A stretch of DNA of 64,000 nucleotides from Enterococcus termitis (GCF_001730305.1 NZ_MIJY01000023.1:124001-188000), one strand, 5' to 3'. Positions 47,604 to 56,278 are shown, numbered from the stretch's first letter. Notes: generated by a model not told the origin, from the sequence alone. Numbers and translations: made by a program.

Positions 47604-47861
47604 ATGTTCAATTCGGGCTTAACTATTATAGAATTAGAAGGCGTATCTAACAGTCAAAAGGCAGAACAAATCCTAGCTAAGACACAAATTTTTGGCGGTA
47701 TAGGATCGTGGAATGATAGTCCACGTTATTCTGCATACAAACTAGGCGTTGGAGGGGAGTTTGATGTTAGTACAACAGACTTCTTTAATCAACAAGTTAT
47801 TCTTAAAAAGAAATTAAGTAGTGACAAAAAATCAAAATTAAAGGAGAAAAAAGATGAATAA
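47604..47861 (+). CDS. Small protein of unknown function, possibly 5'-truncated
   Basis: 85 aa as read from ATG 47604, but the frame continues upstream without a start codon to about 47541 (NINRLSKKINEENFFR), and an ATG at 47530 (MAIKKSLFKI) is in the next frame. A one-base change in an A run could have split a ~105-aa gene. The Lys-rich C-terminus overlaps the next gene by eight bases. Confidence 0.4.
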   Translation: MFNSGLTIIELEGVSNSQKAEQILAKTQIFGGIGSWNDSPRYSAYKLGVGGEFDVSTTDFFNQQVILKKKLSSDKKSKLKEKKDE

Positions 47862-48009
47862 AAATAATAGTGATTCTATAGCAATAGGTATTTGTTTGGG
47901 CGTGGCATTTGGATTGATTTTTGATAATATAAGTTTAGGACTTGCAATAGGTGTGGGAATAGGAGCTTTAGGAATTTTTGATAGTAAGAAGAAAAAGGAT
48001 AAAGAATGA
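47854..48009 (+). CDS. 51-residue glycine-zipper membrane protein
   Basis: ATG at 47854 preceded by AAGGAG. A hydrophobic core with GxxxG-type spacing (IGICLGVAFGLIF and LGLAIGVGIGALGIF) and a Lys-rich tail suggest two membrane helices with a short turn, as in glycine-zipper or small holin-like proteins. Coupled to the preceding gene by an eight-base overlap. Role unknown. Confidence 0.6.
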   Translation: MNKNNSDSIAIGICLGVAFGLIFDNISLGLAIGVGIGALGIFDSKKKKDKE

Positions 48010-48255
48010 CCAACAATCGCATAATTTTACGTGGGAAAATCAAACATGAAGAATAGCCTATCAAGGTTTCTTAAATAATAAATAGTAGAGGCGTTAAATG
48101 TTGAAAAATAAATAGTGTAGTTGTTGAAGCAAGCTCATTTCGAAGTGACGCGGGAAGAATTGTTAAAACAGCTTATATGTATTCAGCGTTTCCCAAAAGA
48201 TTTTCCGATTGTATGGTTATTTTAGGTAGATAGTTTAGTTTAAGGAGAAAATTTG
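48010..48255. other. Intergenic stretch, nothing recognised
   Basis: About 246 AT-rich bases without a convincing frame. The promoter of the channel gene should lie here, but no clear hexamer pair is visible. Confidence 0.3.
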
Positions 48256-48600
48256 ATGATTTCATTTTATTTTATTATTAAGAGGCTGTTAAAAGATTTT
48301 TTTAAATTGATCGACGATGACGAGTTCAGAGCCTTATTTATTTTAACATTGTTAACACTTTTATCTGGTTCAATATTTTATAGCTGGTCAGAATCGATTT
48401 CTCTGTTCGATGCATTTTATTTAAGCTTTATCACATTAACAACGATTGGTTATGGCGATATCTATCCTGTAAGTACTGTTGGGAAAATATTTACGATCCT
48501 ATATGTAATCGTTGGTTTAGGAATTATTTCATTATTTATTTCAAAATTAGCCTCTGCGGAGAAAGCAAGAAAGATCAGTAAAAAGAAAAAGGATCAGTAA
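48256..48600 (+). CDS. Two-span potassium channel
   Basis: 114 aa from ATG 48256 with AAGGAG upstream. Two membrane helices (about 26-43 and 78-97) surround a pore loop with the selectivity filter TIGYGD (63-68). No regulatory RCK domain follows, so it is a minimal KcsA-like pore, probably a tetramer. Confidence 0.92.
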   Translation: MISFYFIIKRLLKDFFKLIDDDEFRALFILTLLTLLSGSIFYSWSESISLFDAFYLSFITLTTIGYGDIYPVSTVGKIFTILYVIVGLGIISLFISKLASAEKARKISKKKKDQ

Positions 48601-48627
48601 AATGTGTGAATGTACTACAATAAAAAA

Positions 48628-48739
48628 CGGCTCACTTATCTCTAGACAGTAAAAAATGGTTGGTTTTTTTTAAAAGGATTAATTAGAGATAAGTAAGCCG
48701 ATGAAATCAGCAGGGTCTGCAAGTCCTGCTGATTTTTTC
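48628..48739. terminator. Long inverted repeat and terminator after the channel gene
   Basis: CGGCTCACTTATCTCTA at 48628-48644 pairs with 48684-48700 with one mismatch and a ~39-base loop. A second stem, ATCAGCAGG with CCTGCTGAT (48706-48733), is followed by six T and is a clear terminator. Confidence 0.65.
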
Positions 48740-48969
48740 AGTAAGCACACAGCTTCCGCCAGCGACATGCCTACTATTACTGCTATTCAAAAATCATTCG
48801 TTGCTTCTTGTCAAAAAATCAGAGTAAAACTAGGAAAATATTTATTTGCATGTTTATCTTTACTTTTTCATTTTATTCGTATTATACATTGACTGGAGCA
48901 CACCTTTTTTTGATTAAATGACAGGCGCATGGTGAACAATTGATTTTTGAATAGCAGCTCGCACACATC

Positions 48970-49018
48970 AGGGGATGGAGTTGGAAAAAGTTGGGAAAAG
49001 GAGAACCTGATGTGTACT
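48970..49018. other. Inverted repeat in the long gene-free region
   Basis: ACACATCAGG and CCTGATGTGT enclose about 27 purine-rich bases (GGAGTTGG, AAAAGGAGAA). It has no T run on the plus strand. It may be a transcript end or a binding site. Confidence 0.35.
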
Positions 49019-49041
49019 ATTTATAAAAAGAGCGAAAATAA

Positions 49042-49262
49042 ACGGTATTAGTCACCAACCAATACCGTGCAAAAGTTCAATAAATGACCATTCTTTTAGC
49101 TAAAATCAAAAACATGTAAAAAAACACTAGTATTTCTTACAAATTTTAGGTAAAATGAATAAGTCAATGCATTGACTAAGGGCAACTTGTATTGTCAGTT
49201 GTGGCTGACGTTACGAGGCTCTGTAGAAGGATCGCTGTCCTTTTGCAGAGTGCCTTTTTATT
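49042..49262 (+). ncRNA. Candidate small RNA, copy 1 of a tandem pair
   Basis: Order: dyad ACGGTATT/AATACCGT (49042-49068), possible -10 TAAAAT (49151-49156), palindrome GTCAATGCATTGAC (49163-49176), GGCAACTTGTAT, hairpin GTCAG-TTGTGG-CTGAC (49194-49209), and a terminator from GGCTCTGTAGAAGGA (49217-49231) to 49254 with a T run. The RNA itself is probably about 49163-49262. Copy 2 keeps the same plan with paired base changes in the stems. No plausible small protein frame is shared by the copies. Confidence 0.6.
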
Positions 49263-49307
49263 TTGTTTTCGCTCTAATTATCTGAATCATTTACAAAACA
49301 CAAAAAA

Positions 49308-49530
49308 ATGGTATTAGTCATCAACCAATACCATGAAGCGCTCAGCAAATAAAGTTTAACTAAATTCACAGAATAGGCAAAAAAAGCTGGTGTTCTTTTC
49401 TTACTTTTAGTACAATGAATGTAGTCAATAAATTTATTGACGGTGGCAACTTGTATTATTAGTTGTGGCTGATAATACAGGGCTCTGCTGGATGATTCGC
49501 TGTCCTCCAGCAGGGCGCCTTTTTTTATTT
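49308..49530 (+). ncRNA. Candidate small RNA, copy 2 of a tandem pair
   Basis: Same plan as copy 1: dyad ATGGTATT/AATACCAT (49308-49334), -10 TACAAT (49411-49416), palindrome GTCAATAAATTTATTGAC (49424-49441), GGCAACTTGTAT, hairpin GTATTATTAG-TTGTGG-CTGATAATAC (49453-49478) and terminator 49481-49519 with seven T. Loops are conserved and stems differ in a compensating way, which points to selection on RNA structure. On the minus strand the upstream dyad is followed by seven T, so it may also end an opposing transcript. Confidence 0.6.
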
Positions 49531-49666
49531 TGTTTTGTAATGTTATCTTAACTTAAAGAATAGAGCAGAGTCAATGCACTTTTTCAAATAGTAAAAAATA
49601 TGATTTTAGAGTAAAAAAGTACTTTGCCTTGCTACGACTGGGCTCAGCCCATTTTTGAGTCATTTT

Positions 49667-50542
49667 TTAGCTCGATAAAATTGTTGTCCATTCAGATTTG
49701 TACACGTGAGCAATTTGATCATAACCAAGATAATCTAACATTTCTAGTGTTTTTTTACAAATTTGCTTGCCTTCTCTGTCCGCTCCTTCCATAATCAAAA
49801 GAATCCCTCGGAAAAAACGTTCAATAATCCTATAAAGACCACTGTTCAGATCAGTATTCAAGTTTTTTAGCTTGTCTAATAACTCATGGGCTATCGGAAA
49901 TTCTTTTTCCTTTAAACAAAGTTCGGCAAAATTAATCAGTAAAATCTGCAAGATTTCTTTACCACGGTCATACGAATGGTATTTCTGGAGTAACTTGTAA
50001 ACATTTTTTATAAAAATCATTCTCTGATCATGTGTAAAATAGTCTAATGTATTTGTAAAAACAAGCAACTCAAAAAGAGTCCATGATTCTCGGTTTAACA
50101 AAAATTGAACAACTATATCCATTTGTTCTGGAGGAATTGTTGTATAGTCAATTTTATTGGAACGAAGAAAATGATTGACGATTTGAATGCGGCCTTCAAC
50201 TAATGCCAAGAATAATTCTTTTTTATCTGAAGCGGCTTGATTCACGATTTCCTTTTTTAGTGCAATCAAAGCGTTAAGGTCATTTTCATTGGAGGCTTTT
50301 GCTAATAAACTCCAAAAAGAAGTTGTTTCTGGTATGGTGTATTGATTATAAATAAATAAAAATTCATCTGCAGTGACGGCTAATGCTTCCAATACTTGTT
50401 CTAGTAATTCCAAAGATAGATCGTGGTGCCCTTTTTCAAATTCGATTGCATATGATTTGGAAATGAGACTGCTGTATAATTCTTTTTGAGAAATCCCTTT
50501 AGCCAAACGAATCTTACGTACAATCAATCCATATTCTTTCAT
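49667..50542 (-). CDS. Rgg/PlcR-type transcriptional regulator
   Basis: 291 aa. N-terminal Xre helix-turn-helix (about 7-62, ISQKELYSSLISKSYAIEFE) and a long all-helical C-terminal part resembling the TPR domain of peptide-sensing Rgg, MutR and PlcR proteins. AAAGGACA precedes the ATG. It is divergent from the LPxTG protein gene, its likely target, and about 140 bases from the tandem small RNAs. No obvious pheromone gene was found beside it. Confidence 0.8.
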   Translation of the reverse strand: MKEYGLIVRKIRLAKGISQKELYSSLISKSYAIEFEKGHHDLSLELLEQVLEALAVTADEFLFIYNQYTIPETTSFWSLLAKASNENDLNALIALKKEIVNQAASDKKELFLALVEGRIQIVNHFLRSNKIDYTTIPPEQMDIVVQFLLNRESWTLFELLVFTNTLDYFTHDQRMIFIKNVYKLLQKYHSYDRGKEILQILLINFAELCLKEKEFPIAHELLDKLKNLNTDLNSGLYRIIERFFRGILLIMEGADREGKQICKKTLEMLDYLGYDQIAHVYKSEWTTILSS

Positions 50543-50693
50543 TGGTATCTGTCCTTTCAGATGAAAATGATGAGGTTATTCATCGGTAAAACAATTGTAT
50601 CAGATTTATTTTGGAAGTCCTAAATGTAAGACTTTTTTCTATATTCGTTCTTTTTTTGTTTATGATAATTCAGTGCTTCAAGAAAGGATCGAA

Positions 50694-51407
50694 ATGAAGA
50701 TGAAAAAAAACAGTTTAATTATAGCGTTAGCCATCTGCCTGTTCGGTATATGGACAACAACTGCAGATGCAGAGATGATCACAGTAACTCCAACGCATAT
50801 AATCAAGGATCAAAAGGATTATTACTTAGATGGGAATATTTGGTATGGGGATCATGGTGCAGTCGATACCAACGAGTTATTTTCTACAGAGGATACATCG
50901 TCAGAAACCGCATCATCAGAAGTTGAAACATCAACCACTGAAACAGCTAGTCTTGAGTCAGCGAGTATACCTGAAACGACTATTTCTCAACCAACGATTG
51001 TTAAAAGTAGGACTGGGTCATCTTCTTCGACAGATACAACTGATACAACAGTAAATACATCAGAAAGTACAACAGAAAATAGAGTAGAAAGCACCAGTGT
51101 AGAACAGCTGTCTAAAATAGACACTACTCAGACTACATCTGAACAATCTACTTCCTCTTCAACGAGTGAAGCAGCAAAAGAAGTAGCAAGTCATCAAAAA
51201 GCTGAGGAGCCAACGACAACTAGTTCAACAGAAGTTGTTCAAGAATCAACTCATAAAACAGCCAACCCATCAAAAGACACTCGTCAAACACCTACGTTAC
51301 CAATAACAGGTGAAAAGGTACAAATGAAGCTGATCTATTGGGGCATAGTCTTAATTTGCATAGTGTCATTAATACTAGTTGGAAAATTACGAAAAACAAA
51401 TAAGTAG
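50694..51407 (+). CDS. LPxTG surface protein with Ser/Thr-rich stalk
   Basis: 237 aa from ATG 50694 with AAAGGA upstream. Signal peptide to about Ala24 (TTADA). A short N-terminal region (ITVTPTHIIKDQKDYYLDGN) is followed by ~150 residues of Ser/Thr/Glu-rich, presumably extended sequence and the sortase signal LPITG (202-206), a membrane span and a basic tail. There is no recognisable binding domain, so it may act as a small spacer or host-contact protein. Divergent Rgg-type regulator upstream. Confidence 0.82.
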   Translation: MKMKKNSLIIALAICLFGIWTTTADAEMITVTPTHIIKDQKDYYLDGNIWYGDHGAVDTNELFSTEDTSSETASSEVETSTTETASLESASIPETTISQPTIVKSRTGSSSSTDTTDTTVNTSESTTENRVESTSVEQLSKIDTTQTTSEQSTSSSTSEAAKEVASHQKAEEPTTTSSTEVVQESTHKTANPSKDTRQTPTLPITGEKVQMKLIYWGIVLICIVSLILVGKLRKTNK

Positions 51408-51414
51408 ATTAAAT

Positions 51415-51780
51415 AAAAAAAGCCGAGACAAAGGTATGTAGCTCTAAGAACCTAGCCAATCAATTCTTAGCGTCTTTGACACTTAGAGTTTGAGATGCTT
51501 TGACATAGTGCAGCGAGTACTGCGCTATGTCAAAGCATCACTCGCTGTGTTTCACAGCAAGTTTGGTTTACTTCTATGGAATTCCTTTTGTCGCGCCTTT
51601 TATTCAGATTTAGAGCCCGGAACAAAATGGATTTTTTGTTCCAGAGGCTTTATTTCTTTATTTTATCTTTGGGGAAGATAAGTTGTATTGCTCTATATGA
51701 ATCATAATCGATAAATGTAGATATTTCCACTTCAAAAAGTTCTTAAGGTTCTTACTTTTTTGACGGTGATCAGAATAAAA
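51415..51780. repeat. Gene-free region with three hairpins and a family-A-related core
   Basis: A very strong stem GATGCTTTGACATAG...CTATGTCAAAGCATC (51496-51541), then CGCTGTGTTTCACAGCAA (about 51543-51560), which matches the spacer of the repeat array at 32013-32090 on the opposite strand except one base. A further stem GGAACAAAA/TTTTGTTCC (about 51619-51645) acts as terminator. No gene seen. Confidence 0.6.
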
Positions 51781-52152
51781 TTATTCGCGCCAAAACTTTG
51801 TGTAATCGATTTTTTCTTGAATATTATATGTGATGATTTGTTGTAATAAGGAGTAATCAATTTCTTGTTCCCAGGTTATTTTGAAAATGTTGTCAGTATG
51901 TTGATATCCCGCTTTTTCAATAGCTTCTTTAAAAGTTGAGATAGTTACGGTTTCAGGTGCAACAGAAAGATGCTTTTTTGACACACTGAAACCAATAATG
52001 AAGGTGCCGTGATCAGTATACATAGGCTGATTCCATTTGATGACTGTCTCTAGCTGGGGAAAATGTTCATTGATCCAGGTAAACAATTCCTCGATGCGTT
52101 GGCGTTGGCTCTCATCCTCGATTTTTTTACTAAATTCACTCAGGTTTGTCAT
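51781..52152 (-). CDS. DUF1801-family protein (YdhG/iron-chaperone-like)
   Basis: 123 aa. The pattern VIKWNQPMYTDHGTFIIGFSVSKKHLSVAP fits DUF1801 proteins such as YdhG, annotated as frataxin-like iron carriers in Bacillus. Full length for the family and no signal peptide. Single gene. The iron role is taken from relatives and not shown by the sequence. Confidence 0.8.
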   Translation of the reverse strand: MTNLSEFSKKIEDESQRQRIEELFTWINEHFPQLETVIKWNQPMYTDHGTFIIGFSVSKKHLSVAPETVTISTFKEAIEKAGYQHTDNIFKITWEQEIDYSLLQQIITYNIQEKIDYTKFWRE

Positions 52153-52258
52153 TATGACCCCTCATTTCATATAAGTAGGATTGTTGAATTAAATTCATTA
52201 TAATATGAATAGGAGATTAGTAGAAGACATTTGATCATAGAAAAATGGAGGAATCAAC

Positions 52259-52807
52259 GTGCAAAAATACATAGCTTTATTGCGTGGTGTGAATGTTGGT
52301 GGGAAAAATCGTGTTGTAATGAAAGAATTGAAGACTTGCTTTGAAGATTATGGCTTTGTACAAGTAAAAACGTATTTGAATAGTGGCAATGTGATTTTTT
52401 CGAGTGATGAATTAGACACAATGGTACTTGAAAAAGTGTGCAAAACGTTGATTGAAGATTTGACAGGATTGACGATTGCAGTAACGATTGTATCAGGTAA
52501 AGCTTTGTTGAAAGCGATAGAACATGCACCAAGCTGGTGGAACTTAGACAAAGAATCAAAACATAATGCACTCTTTATCATTGCGCCGACGACACCAGAA
52601 GAAGTGATGGTATCTGTCGGTGAAGCTAAGCCGGAGTTTGAACAAGTGAGCCAGCATGAACGAATCATTTTCTGGTCAGCTCCTCTTAAGACGTTTTCTA
52701 GAACTCGTTGGTCAAAAATTGTAGGGTCAACTTATTATGACCGAATTACGATCAGAAACGCGAATACTGTGATGAAATTGGTTGAGATTGTAAAAAAAGA
52801 AAAATAA
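52259..52807 (+). CDS. DUF1697-family protein
   Basis: 182 aa from a GTG at 52259 with TGGAGGA upstream. The opening KYIALLRGVNVGGKNRV and the FSRTRWSKIVGSTYYDRITIRN segment are the DUF1697 hallmarks. Function unknown; small cytosolic protein. It ends just before the MerR-type promoter of the next gene. Confidence 0.85.
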   Translation: MQKYIALLRGVNVGGKNRVVMKELKTCFEDYGFVQVKTYLNSGNVIFSSDELDTMVLEKVCKTLIEDLTGLTIAVTIVSGKALLKAIEHAPSWWNLDKESKHNALFIIAPTTPEEVMVSVGEAKPEFEQVSQHERIIFWSAPLKTFSRTRWSKIVGSTYYDRITIRNANTVMKLVEIVKKEK

Positions 52808-52811
52808 CTAC

Positions 52812-52842
52812 TTGTCTTGGAGGTGACTCCAAGGTTTATACT
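52812..52842 (+). promoter_or_regulatory. MerR-type promoter of the SDR-merR operon (19-base spacer)
   Basis: TTGTCT at 52812-52817, 19 bases, TATACT at 52837-52842. The perfect dyad CTTGGAG-GTGA-CTCCAAG lies between the hexamers. The downstream MerR protein is the expected activator. Confidence 0.8.
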
Positions 52843-52894
52843 TCATTTTGTTGAGCGATCGACAAAGCATAAACAGAAGGGAAGTATAAATAGA

Positions 52895-53743
52895 ATGAAT
52901 AAAAAGGTTTGGTTTATCACAGGAGGATCTAAAGGTTTAGGATTAACGTTGACGAAAGCACTACTCAAAAAGGGTCAGCAGGTCGTCACAACGAGTCGAA
53001 ATAAAGAATCATTGATTGAAAAAGTTGGCCCTGAAAATGAATTATTTTTGCCGCTAAATGTTTCCTTAACGGATGAAAAAGATATTGCGAGGGCGATTGA
53101 TCTAGCACTCAAAAAATTTGGCAGAATCGATGTTTTAGTAAATAATGCAGGTTATATGATTGCCGGCGCTGTAGAGGATTTAACGGATGAAGAAGTAAGG
53201 GCTTGTTTTGATATCAATGTATTTGGTACACTTAATATGTTACGAGCTGTGACACCAATCATGAGAGAACAGCACTCAGGTTATGTCATCAACACATCGT
53301 CTATTTCAGGGTTGTACGCAGGCGCTTTTGAAGCGACCTATGCTGGAACTAAGTTTGCGATCAATGGGATCACACAAGCGTTTGCAGACGAGGTCAAGCC
53401 GTTTGGTATCCATGTCATCAATGCAGCACCTGGCTACTTACGAACTGAGTTTTTATCAGAGACGTCTTACAGCATGTCTCAAACGGTGGGAGCAGCATAT
53501 CAAGAAGCAGTAAAAGAACGCCTAGGTTTTGTTAAGGCAATGGATGGGAATCAAGCAGGTGATCCTAAAAAGGTAGCGGAATTATATATGAAACTCGTTA
53601 CGATGGAGGAACCGCCGTTAGAATTAATGATCGGCAGCGATGGCTATGATATGGCTATGTTGATGTCCAACCAAAAGATTGCAATGACTGAAAAATACAA
53701 AGAACTCTCAAAGTCAGTGGATTATAAAAAGAAGGAGAGTTAG
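52895..53743 (+). CDS. Short-chain dehydrogenase/reductase
   Basis: 282 aa from ATG 52895; upstream codons in frame lie across the promoter and are not coding. Cofactor loop TGGSKGLG (9-16), NNAG (83-86), catalytic Tyr149 and Lys153 (YAGTK). The Arg after strand 2 (TSRN) suggests NADPH. Controlled by its own downstream MerR gene, so it may detoxify a reactive carbonyl; substrate not predictable. Confidence 0.9.
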   Translation: MNKKVWFITGGSKGLGLTLTKALLKKGQQVVTTSRNKESLIEKVGPENELFLPLNVSLTDEKDIARAIDLALKKFGRIDVLVNNAGYMIAGAVEDLTDEEVRACFDINVFGTLNMLRAVTPIMREQHSGYVINTSSISGLYAGAFEATYAGTKFAINGITQAFADEVKPFGIHVINAAPGYLRTEFLSETSYSMSQTVGAAYQEAVKERLGFVKAMDGNQAGDPKKVAELYMKLVTMEEPPLELMIGSDGYDMAMLMSNQKIAMTEKYKELSKSVDYKKKES

Positions 53744-53744
53744 C

Positions 53745-54146
53745 ATGACCATTAAAGAAATGACAAAACTTACTGGGCTCTCTGCTGATACACTACGCTA
53801 TTATGAAAGAATCGGTCTGATTCCAGCGATTCCTCGAACAGAACATGGTGTTCGAACGTATGATTTGATTCATGTAGAATGGATCGAAGCTGTGTTGAAG
53901 TTGAGAGCATCTGGTATGACTTTAGAAATGATCATCGAGTATGTTCGTCTGGCAACAATTGGAGACGCTACGATTGAAGCAAGAAAAAATTTGTTGGAAG
54001 AAGAACAAGAGCGTTTGTCTGATAAAATCGCTGAATTACAAGAACGACAAAAAACAATCAACTTAAAAATTGCTGATTACTATGATGATTTATTGCCTAA
54101 AACAATAATGATGATTAATAAGATGAATGCTGAACAAGACGACTAA
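53745..54146 (+). CDS. MerR-family regulator
   Basis: 133 aa, AAGGAG upstream, one base after the SDR stop. N-terminal winged helix (MTIKEMTKLTGLSADTLRYY, ERIGLI), then a long coiled coil. No metal-binding Cys pair. It resembles AdhR-type regulators that respond to aldehydes and sit beside oxidoreductase genes; that is inference. Probably activates the promoter at 52812. Confidence 0.88.
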   Translation: MTIKEMTKLTGLSADTLRYYERIGLIPAIPRTEHGVRTYDLIHVEWIEAVLKLRASGMTLEMIIEYVRLATIGDATIEARKNLLEEEQERLSDKIAELQERQKTINLKIADYYDDLLPKTIMMINKMNAEQDD

Positions 54147-54162
54147 AGAATAAGCTTTAAAG

Positions 54163-54211
54163 AATAGATTGACTGCCATTTTATTGTATAATGGTGTTCA
54201 GTCTATTTTTT
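54163..54211 (+). terminator. Terminator of the SDR-merR operon
   Basis: AATAGATTGACTGCCATT pairs with AATGGTGTTCAGTCTATT with small mismatches, followed by TTTTATT. Confidence 0.75.
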
Positions 54212-54239
54212 ATTATTCAAGAGAAAGAGGAAGTACTTA

Positions 54240-55313
54240 ATGAAGAAGAATCTCAAAATTTTGCTTGGTATTGTGGTTGTTGCCGTAGCAGCTATTTTAG
54301 CTTATGTGGGTTATGTTTATTTTAGTTATTCAAGAATCAAGGATCAGGTTTCGCTTGAAGTCGTTCAGCAGGCCAAAAAAGAAATGATTACAACAAATAA
54401 AGAATATAAGATAACTACGTTTAATATCGGTTATGGTTCATATACGCCAGATTATACGTTTTTTATGGATGGCGGGAAGCAGTCAAAGGCAGTTAGTAAG
54501 GAAAGTGTCGTCAAAAATATTTCTGGTGTAATCGATACGACGAAAAAGCTGGCCCCTGATTTTGCATTATTTCAAGAAGTCGATGAAAAGGCAACACGTA
54601 GCCGTGGTGTAAACGAAGTGAAACAAATCAATCAAAGCTTTTCAAACTATACAAGTGCCTTTGCAGTGAATTATGATTCAGCATTTTTAATGTATCCTGT
54701 ATTAGATCCAATCGGAAAGTCAACATCAGGTATTTTGACATTGAGTAATACTGCTATTGAAGCAAGTACGCGTTATAGTTTACCGATCGAGACAAATTTT
54801 AATAAATTTTTCGATTTAGACCGTGCCTTTACAGTTTCGCAAATTCCTGTTGAAAATGGTAAATATTTGATGCTGTATAATGTTCATTTATCTGCCTACA
54901 TCAAGGATCAAAAAATCCAGAAGGAACAGGTGCATAAACTGTTTGATCATATGGAACAAGAATATAAAAAAGGCAATTACGTTGTCTGCGGGGGTGATTT
55001 TAATCATGATTTGCTGCCCTCTTCGACAGAAACCTTCCAAAATGATACAACAGAAGAGTATACATGGCTTCAACCATTTCCAAAAGCTGAGCTGCCTAAA
55101 AATTTAAACGTAGCTGAGTTGAGTGCAACGACAGAGCCTATCCCCTCTGTTCGAAATTTAGACAAGCCATATGAAAAAGGCACGTCATTTGTTGCATTGA
55201 TCGACGGATTCATTGTATCTGATAATGTAAAGAATCTTGATGGAAAAGTAATCGATAAGGCATTCAAAAATTCAGATCATAATCCAGTTGAAATGACATT
55301 TAAACTAAAATAA
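54240..55313 (+). CDS. Endonuclease/exonuclease/phosphatase-family protein, membrane anchored
   Basis: 357 aa. One N-terminal span (about 6-28) and an extracytoplasmic EEP domain: TFNIGYGSY near 60, FQEVDE with the metal-binding Glu, GGDFNHDLL and the C-terminal SDHNPVEMTF. The fold covers DNases, sphingomyelinases and inositol phosphatases, so the substrate is open. AGAGGAAG precedes the ATG; single gene with its own terminator. Confidence 0.85.
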   Translation: MKKNLKILLGIVVVAVAAILAYVGYVYFSYSRIKDQVSLEVVQQAKKEMITTNKEYKITTFNIGYGSYTPDYTFFMDGGKQSKAVSKESVVKNISGVIDTTKKLAPDFALFQEVDEKATRSRGVNEVKQINQSFSNYTSAFAVNYDSAFLMYPVLDPIGKSTSGILTLSNTAIEASTRYSLPIETNFNKFFDLDRAFTVSQIPVENGKYLMLYNVHLSAYIKDQKIQKEQVHKLFDHMEQEYKKGNYVVCGGDFNHDLLPSSTETFQNDTTEEYTWLQPFPKAELPKNLNVAELSATTEPIPSVRNLDKPYEKGTSFVALIDGFIVSDNVKNLDGKVIDKAFKNSDHNPVEMTFKLK

Positions 55314-55358
55314 AGAAGAGTTTTTAGGATAGGTATTTAAAGAAAGCAGAAAAATGAA

Positions 55359-55406
55359 GTGACCTCCAAAATTGTATGTGAAAACGACAATTTTTGGAGG
55401 TCATTT
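55359..55406. terminator. Bidirectional terminator
   Basis: Long stem AGTGACCTCCAAAATTGT with ACAATTTTTGGAGGTCA, one bulge, followed by a T run. Confidence 0.75.
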
Positions 55407-55508
55407 TTATAAGATTTATGAAGGAGAAGTTACATGAAGGCTAGTAAAAGAATACTTTAACCTCCCTATTAGTACACAATACCTACAGTTGGAAGACAGC
55501 TAACATCA

Positions 55509-56078
55509 TTATTTATCGTATTTGTTCAGCTTGAATTCTTCGATCAATGCAATCAGTTTTTCAGCATAATCTGGATCAGTCGCATAGCCGCCATTTTGCA
55601 AAGCGATAGCTGCTTCTCGATAGTTTTTACTCGTTTTGATTCCATCATATGTTCCGCCTTTTAAAAATTCCATATGATCAGCCATTGATTCTTGAATCGT
55701 TTCATACTTCTTAAACGAATCATCGATCGTGATTCGCTCACCGTCAATAAATTCGTCTGTAGGCATAATGCTGGATTGCTCATTAAATGCACCTTTGATG
55801 CCGAATAGATTATTTGCTTCAACTGCTAATTCACTGCGTCCCCAATCTGATTCTAAAATGGCTTGAGCAATCGTGATACTAGCAAATAAATGGGTTTGTT
55901 TTTGTAATAATTTGGCTTCAGATGCTATTTCATCAATAAAAATCTGCTGATAAGCAGTCGCTTCATCTTGGATTGGTTGTTCTTCTTTATTAAAAATAAG
56001 AAAAATACTAGCAAATGAAAGAAGTAGAATCAATAATAAAGGGAAAATATTTTGCTTTTTTAGGATTCCTTGATTCAT
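55509..56078 (-). CDS. Membrane-anchored glucosaminidase-type peptidoglycan hydrolase
   Basis: 189 aa. An N-terminal span (about 11-28) anchors a glucosaminidase domain (about 45-185): catalytic Glu in AQAILESDWGRSEL, then NNLFGIKG and GGYATDPDYAEKL, the usual signatures. It lacks LysM or other wall-binding repeats, so it acts close to the membrane. AAGAGG precedes the ATG. Single gene, convergent with the phosphatase. Confidence 0.9.
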   Translation of the reverse strand: MNQGILKKQNIFPLLLILLLSFASIFLIFNKEEQPIQDEATAYQQIFIDEIASEAKLLQKQTHLFASITIAQAILESDWGRSELAVEANNLFGIKGAFNEQSSIMPTDEFIDGERITIDDSFKKYETIQESMADHMEFLKGGTYDGIKTSKNYREAAIALQNGGYATDPDYAEKLIALIEEFKLNKYDK

Positions 56079-56278
56079 CTAATAACCTCTTTTCTTCAGT
56101 AATTAAATCTATTATAGTGGTTCAATGTTACAAAAGTGTGCCAAATAAGTGAATATTTATTTGGCTTTCTTAATAAATAATTCAGTTTGATTAAGAAAAT
56201 GTGCAATTTAACCAGTTGAAAATGCCAATCTGCTTTTTTATTAAGCAGATGTAGTAGTGAGTTATCAAAACAAACCTC

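Noticed and set aside
48701-48892. 63-aa plus-strand frame
   Set aside because: It starts inside a terminator hairpin and has no ribosome site.
49042-49530. Fst-type toxin-antitoxin pair
   Set aside because: The convergent dyads fit the layout, but no short hydrophobic toxin frame with a ribosome site is present or shared between the copies.
51490-51681. 63-aa frame through the hairpin region
   Set aside because: It follows the stems of the inverted repeats and has no ribosome site.
55433-55460. Eight-codon frame after GAAGGAG
   Set aside because: Too short (MKASKRIL) and no sign of a longer frame; at most a remnant.
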